Of a stretch of DNA of 6,520 bases, positions 1 to 6,520 are shown piece by piece. The notes below the pieces were generated by a model. That model was not told the DNA's origin and did not search any database. It saw only the letters and a list, made by a program, of their open reading frames with translations. The stretch is taken from contig CAAFPY010000046.1 of assembly GCA_900764955.1 (NCBI GenBank), forward strand, positions 1-6,520. Direction: 5' to 3'. The position numbers were made by a program, and so were the translations under genes. Source of the stretch: an uncultured Collinsella sp. GTDB taxonomy: Bacteria > Actinomycetota > Coriobacteriia > Coriobacteriales > Coriobacteriaceae. The first letter of the stretch is position 1. Each line of letters begins with the position of its first letter.

Positions 1-114
1 AAGGAGGTCGTCGAGGGCGCTCCCAAGGCTGTTCTCGAGGGTGCCAAGAAGGAGGACGCCGAGGCTGCCAAGGAGAAGCTCGAGGCTGCTGGCGCTGCTG
101 TCACCCTCAAGTAA
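1..114 (+). CDS. rplL: 50S ribosomal protein L7/L12, C-terminal end (5' truncated by window)
   Basis: Only the last 37 residues are visible, read in frame 1 to a TAA at 112-114. They match the end of the L7/L12 C-terminal domain: a VVEGAPKAVLEGAKKE stretch, then an EAAKEKLEAAGAAVTLK ending, the usual helix-strand finish of the family. L7/L12 forms the flexible stalk of the large ribosomal subunit and recruits translation factors such as EF-Tu and EF-G through this domain. The N-terminal dimerisation domain and hinge lie upstream of the window, presumably after rplJ. The gene is followed 27 bases later by a strong intrinsic terminator, so the stalk operon seems to end here instead of reading into rpoB. 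The identification is secure despite the short length, because the GAPK motif and terminal residues are distinctive and the neighbours fit. Confidence 0.93.
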   Translation, partial: KEVVEGAPKAVLEGAKKEDAEAAKEKLEAAGAAVTLK

Positions 115-141
115 TCAGGCTTTCTCGCCAGATTTCTTTGC

Positions 142-181
142 AGACGGGGTTCGCATTGCGAGCCCCGTCTTTTTTGTTTTT
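142..181 (+). terminator. Intrinsic terminator after rplL
   Basis: A hairpin at 142-170 has arms AGACGGGG and CCCCGTCT, continued inward by one T·G wobble and a TCGC/GCGA pairing around an ATT loop, giving about 13 base pairs. It runs straight into a T-rich tract at 170-181, interrupted by a single G. This is the classic rho-independent form. It should end most transcripts of the ribosomal stalk operon and uncouple rplL from galU. Confidence 0.92.
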
Positions 182-253
182 CGGTCCCTCGGCATCGGTT
201 GCTCAAACTGCCATGTTCTGTGATTTGCGTCGTATCGGGTGCCCTGCCGTTGG

Positions 254-287
254 GCAATAAAATTGCACCATTCGAGCAATAATTTGC
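254..287 (+). repeat. Pair of GCAAT...TTGC palindromic boxes upstream of galU
   Basis: Box 1 (254-266) is a perfect inverted repeat, GCAAT-AAA-ATTGC. Box 2 (276-287) reads GCAATAATTTGC, a near copy with GCAA/TTGC arms. Their starts are 22 bases apart, close to two turns of B-DNA, so both would face the same side of the helix. They end just before a TTGACC hexamer at 289-294. The arrangement resembles a tandem operator for a dimeric regulator, or an AT-rich upstream promoter element. No known regulator consensus was recognised, so the function is inferred only from symmetry, repetition and position. Confidence 0.4.
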
Positions 288-288
288 G

Positions 289-331
289 TTGACCTGCTGA
301 AGAATTGTCTCTCCTTGTAGCGACATATAGT
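289..331 (+). promoter_or_regulatory. Candidate galU promoter region (weak)
   Basis: Between the rplL terminator and galU there must be a promoter if galU is expressed, but none is perfect. TTGACC at 289-294 is the best -35 hexamer, with no good -10 at 16-18 bases. TATAGT at 326-331 is the best -10 hexamer (five of six to TATAAT), with TTGTCT at 305-310 as a partner at a short 15-base spacing. If TATAGT is used, transcription would start near 338 and give a leader of about 90 bases. I cannot choose between the two from sequence alone. Confidence 0.27.
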
Positions 332-367
332 TCCAGCGGTAAGATGCTTGGGTATCGCAATTTGGTC

Positions 368-406
368 TGCGGCTGTGTGCCGCACGCATGGGGCGCTTTT
401 GCGCCT
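368..406 (+). other. Two back-to-back leader hairpins before galU
   Basis: Hairpin A (368-384) has arms TGCGGC and GCCGCA around a TGTGT loop. Hairpin B (391-406) has arms GGCGC and GCGCC at 392-405 around a TTTT loop, plus one closing G·T pair. They are six bases apart, and B ends three bases before the galU ribosome binding site. No T-tract follows, so they are not terminators. They could stabilise the mRNA or limit ribosome access. The pairing is seen directly; any function is inference. Confidence 0.4.
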
Positions 407-409
407 GCG

Positions 410-415
410 AAAGGA
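410..415 (+). promoter_or_regulatory. galU ribosome binding site
   Basis: AAAGGA at 410-415 is the only Shine-Dalgarno-like string near the chosen ATG. It lies 12 bases upstream of the ATG at 428, slightly longer than optimal, and is weaker than the sites of rpoB and rpoC. This predicts modest translation. It supports the ATG at 428 over the in-frame TTG at 305, which has no comparable site. Confidence 0.55.
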
Positions 416-427
416 TCTTTGAATAAC

Positions 428-1336
428 ATGAAGGCAATCATCCCCGCCGCCGGTCTTGGCACGCGTTTTCTGCCTGGCACCAAGTGCACGCCCAAAGAGA
501 TGCTGCCGGTGCTCGACAAGCCCGTCATTCAGTACGTCGTCGAGGAGGCGCTCGACCCCGAGGAGGTCGACGACGCCATCATCGTTACTTCTCCCGGCAA
601 GCCCGAGCTGCTGAACTACTTCCAGCCCGACCGTTCGCTCGAGAACCTGCTGCGCGAGCGCGGCAAGAACGCCTATGCCGATGCCGTCGCCCACGCTGGC
701 GGTATGCCGGTCGACTTCCGTTATCAGTACGAGCCCAAGGGCCTCGGCCATGCTATTCGCTCTGCTGCCGACGCCGTGGCAGGGGAGAACTTCCTGGTTC
801 TTCTGGGCGACTACGTTGTACCTAACCGCGACATCTGCGACAAGATGCTCGCCGTTTCCAAGGAGCACGGTGGCGCTTCGGTTATCGCCGTCGCTGCTTG
901 CTCGCCCGAGGAAGTCAGCCGCTACGGTGTTATCGCCGGTGAGCGCGTCGGTTCGCTCGAGGGTGCCGAGGACGTTGCCGATGCCGAGCCGGGCGCTGTC
1001 TGGCGTATCGGCGGTCTGGTCGAGAAGCCCGCTCCCGAGGCGGCTCCGTCCAACCTGTACATCGTCGGTCGCTACCTGCTGAGCCCGCTGGTCATGGACT
1101 TGCTGGCAGATCAGCAGGCCGGCAAGGGCGGCGAGATCCAACTCACCGACGCCATGGCCCGTTCGCTCGACCGCGAAGCCATGTACGCCGTCGTCATCGA
1201 CCCGCTGTCGGGCTACGACACCGGCACTCCCTCTGGCTGGATGGCCACCAACGCCCTCATGGCTGCAAGCGACCCCCGCTTTGCCGATGCCTTCTGGGAC
1301 GCCATCGACGAGCGAGGCGGCTTGATGCGCAAGTAA
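428..1336 (+). CDS. galU: UTP--glucose-1-phosphate uridylyltransferase (UDP-glucose pyrophosphorylase)
   Basis: This 302-residue cytosolic enzyme makes UDP-glucose and pyrophosphate from UTP and glucose-1-phosphate, supplying glycosylation, galactose metabolism and cell-envelope or capsule sugars. Length fits the family. The N-terminal nucleotide-binding signature AAGLGTRFLP (7-16) runs into TKCTPKEMLPVLDKP (18-32) and IQYVVEEA (34-41). Then come GLGHA (105-109), the metal-site LLGD (125-128), YGV (166-168), VEKP with the active-site lysine K200, APSNLYIVGRY (206-216), EIQLTDA (236-242) and a YDTG turn (263-266). Position 20-21 is CT where many homologues have AI; D128 is followed by Y, not D, which the family tolerates. 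The ATG at 428 is chosen because it starts the conserved MKAIIPAAG; upstream in-frame codons encode nothing family-like. Flanked by two terminators, it appears monocistronic. Its place between rplL and rpoB is the unusual part. Confidence 0.95.
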   Translation: MKAIIPAAGLGTRFLPGTKCTPKEMLPVLDKPVIQYVVEEALDPEEVDDAIIVTSPGKPELLNYFQPDRSLENLLRERGKNAYADAVAHAGGMPVDFRYQYEPKGLGHAIRSAADAVAGENFLVLLGDYVVPNRDICDKMLAVSKEHGGASVIAVAACSPEEVSRYGVIAGERVGSLEGAEDVADAEPGAVWRIGGLVEKPAPEAAPSNLYIVGRYLLSPLVMDLLADQQAGKGGEIQLTDAMARSLDREAMYAVVIDPLSGYDTGTPSGWMATNALMAASDPRFADAFWDAIDERGGLMRK

Positions 1337-1356
1337 GCCTTCGGGCACCGACATTT

Positions 1357-1389
1357 ACGGGCGTGGACCTCGGTTCGCGCCCGTTTTTT
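1357..1389 (+). terminator. Intrinsic terminator after galU
   Basis: The hairpin starts 20 bases after the galU stop. Its outer arms are ACGGGCG (1357-1363) and CGCCCGT (1378-1384). The stem continues inward through wobble pairs to about 12 base pairs closed by a CTCG tetraloop. Six T residues follow at 1384-1389. This should stop galU transcripts before rpoB, so rpoBC needs its own promoter. Confidence 0.9.
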
Positions 1390-1412
1390 ATAAGAGCTGC
1401 GATTGCTGGCTC

Positions 1413-1457
1413 TCTGTTCACAGAAAATATATGAACAGATGTTCGATACACATATAT
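1413..1457 (+). promoter_or_regulatory. Overlapping inverted-repeat cluster with a LexA/SOS-box-like core
   Basis: Three inverted repeats overlap in this AT-rich stretch. The first is TCTGTTCA (1413-1420) facing TGAACAGA (1432-1439) across 11 bases. The second is GAAC-AGAT-GTTC at 1433-1444, followed by GA. The third is ATATATG (1427-1433) facing CATATAT (1451-1457). The second fits the GAAC-N4-GTTC core of the LexA/DinR box known from Bacillus and actinobacteria, with a perfect right flank (GTTCGA) and a deviating left flank (AT instead of TC). It lies about 100 bases upstream of the likely rpoB promoter, so direct repression of that promoter is not obvious. Operator function is inference. 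Confidence 0.4.
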
Positions 1458-1468
1458 CTACCTGCGTG

Positions 1469-1482
1469 TTTTCTGTCGAAAA
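1469..1482 (+). repeat. Short palindrome TTTTC-TGTC-GAAAA
   Basis: This is a perfect 5-base inverted repeat with a 4-base centre, about 40 bases upstream of the rpoB -35 hexamer. Together with the A-run at 1496-1500 it makes the region upstream of the promoter AT-rich, as expected for an upstream promoter element. It could also be a small operator. No known consensus was recognised. Confidence 0.28.
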
Positions 1483-1522
1483 TCTTTGCTACTCCAAAAA
1501 CTCAATCGCGTCAAGGCTTTTC

Positions 1523-1550
1523 TTGCCCAACGGTCGGTACCTGATAAACT
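1523..1550 (+). promoter_or_regulatory. Likely rpoBC promoter with extended -10
   Basis: TTGCCC (1523-1528) serves as the -35 element and TAAACT (1545-1550) as the -10, separated by 16 bases. A TG at 1542-1543, one base before the -10, forms an extended -10 (TGN) motif that would compensate for the imperfect hexamers. Transcription would start near 1555-1558, giving a leader of about 66-69 bases. It is the best pair found between the galU terminator and rpoB. A separate promoter is needed there because of that terminator. Confidence 0.5.
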
Positions 1551-1554
1551 ATTA

Positions 1555-1590
1555 GGTTGCGATAACTGGCGAAGCTATGCCTCGCCAACC
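1555..1590 (+). other. Structured 5' leader of rpoB mRNA
   Basis: TGGCGA (1567-1572) and TCGCCA (1582-1587) form a perfect 6-base stem around a 9-base loop. Outside it, GGT at 1555-1557 can pair with ACC at 1588-1590. Alternatively, TCGCCAACC (1582-1590) can pair with GGTTG-CGA (1555-1562) with one bulge, so two competing folds exist. If transcription starts near 1555, this hairpin is the very 5' end of the mRNA, where it could protect the transcript from decay. The function is inferred. Confidence 0.4.
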
Positions 1591-1607
1591 CACCGAGCAT
1601 TTCCGTG

Positions 1608-1614
1608 AAGGAGG
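1608..1614 (+). promoter_or_regulatory. rpoB ribosome binding site (decides the GTG start)
   Basis: AAGGAGG is a full-strength Shine-Dalgarno. Its 9-base spacing to GTG at 1624 fixes that codon as the start. The preceding in-frame CTG at 1621 is also at a possible distance but is a much rarer initiator. Confidence 0.85.
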
Positions 1615-1623
1615 AAAAACCTG

Positions 1624-6520
<4,897 letters not shown>

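Noticed and set aside
223..289. 8-base direct repeat ATTTGCGT at 223-230 and 282-289
   Set aside because: Short, 59 bases apart and with no matching context around the copies; likely chance.
305..427. N-terminal extension of galU from a TTG at 305
   Set aside because: The extra 41 residues have no resemblance to the GalU family, which begins at MKAIIPAAG. The extension would translate through the leader hairpins and has no good ribosome site.
203..1354. A 383-codon minus-strand open frame opposite galU
   Set aside because: Same cause: it is in phase with galU and arises from codon bias. galU itself has every family motif.

Overview
The window is a GC-rich bacterial housekeeping locus read entirely on the + strand. 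It holds the end of rplL (ribosomal protein L7/L12), a complete galU (UTP–glucose-1-phosphate uridylyltransferase), a complete rpoB (RNA polymerase beta) and the first 466 codons of rpoC (beta prime). The RpoB and RpoC sequences look actinobacterial. The GTG starts, strong G/C third-position preference and galU lying between rplL and rpoB suggest a Coriobacteriia-type organism (Collinsella-like). That placement is an inference from remembered protein sequences, not from a search.

Layout: rplL ends at 114 and is followed by a textbook intrinsic terminator (142-181). A 313-base gap (115-427) holds that terminator, a pair of GCAAT...TTGC palindromic boxes two helical turns apart, weak promoter candidates, two leader hairpins and the galU ribosome binding site. 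galU (428-1336) ends in a second intrinsic terminator (1357-1389). The next 234 bases hold a dense, AT-rich cluster of inverted repeats that includes a GAAC-N4-GTTC (LexA/SOS-box-like) element. A good extended -10 promoter, a 5'-leader hairpin and a strong Shine-Dalgarno precede the GTG start of rpoB. rpoB and rpoC are six bases apart, and the rpoC Shine-Dalgarno lies in the last codons of rpoB.

In the classical arrangement rplJ-rplL read through into rpoB-rpoC. Here two terminators and galU separate the ribosomal stalk genes from the polymerase genes, so rpoBC appears to be its own transcription unit.

No mobile element, CRISPR array, tRNA or defence system is visible, and I do not claim a new system. 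The best oddity is inside RpoB. The near-universal segment right after the rifampicin region (LGPGGL-TRERAG-FEVRDVH in most bacteria) is replaced by a sequence about 8 residues longer, with no RERAG motif. This segment is fork loop 2, next to the downstream edge of the transcription bubble. Secondary oddities are the SOS-like box upstream of rpoB, the twin boxes upstream of galU, an acidic Ala/Asp/Glu tail on RpoB, and the apparent absence of TTA, CTA and TCA codons across galU and rpoB, and in rpoC at least as far as 6438.
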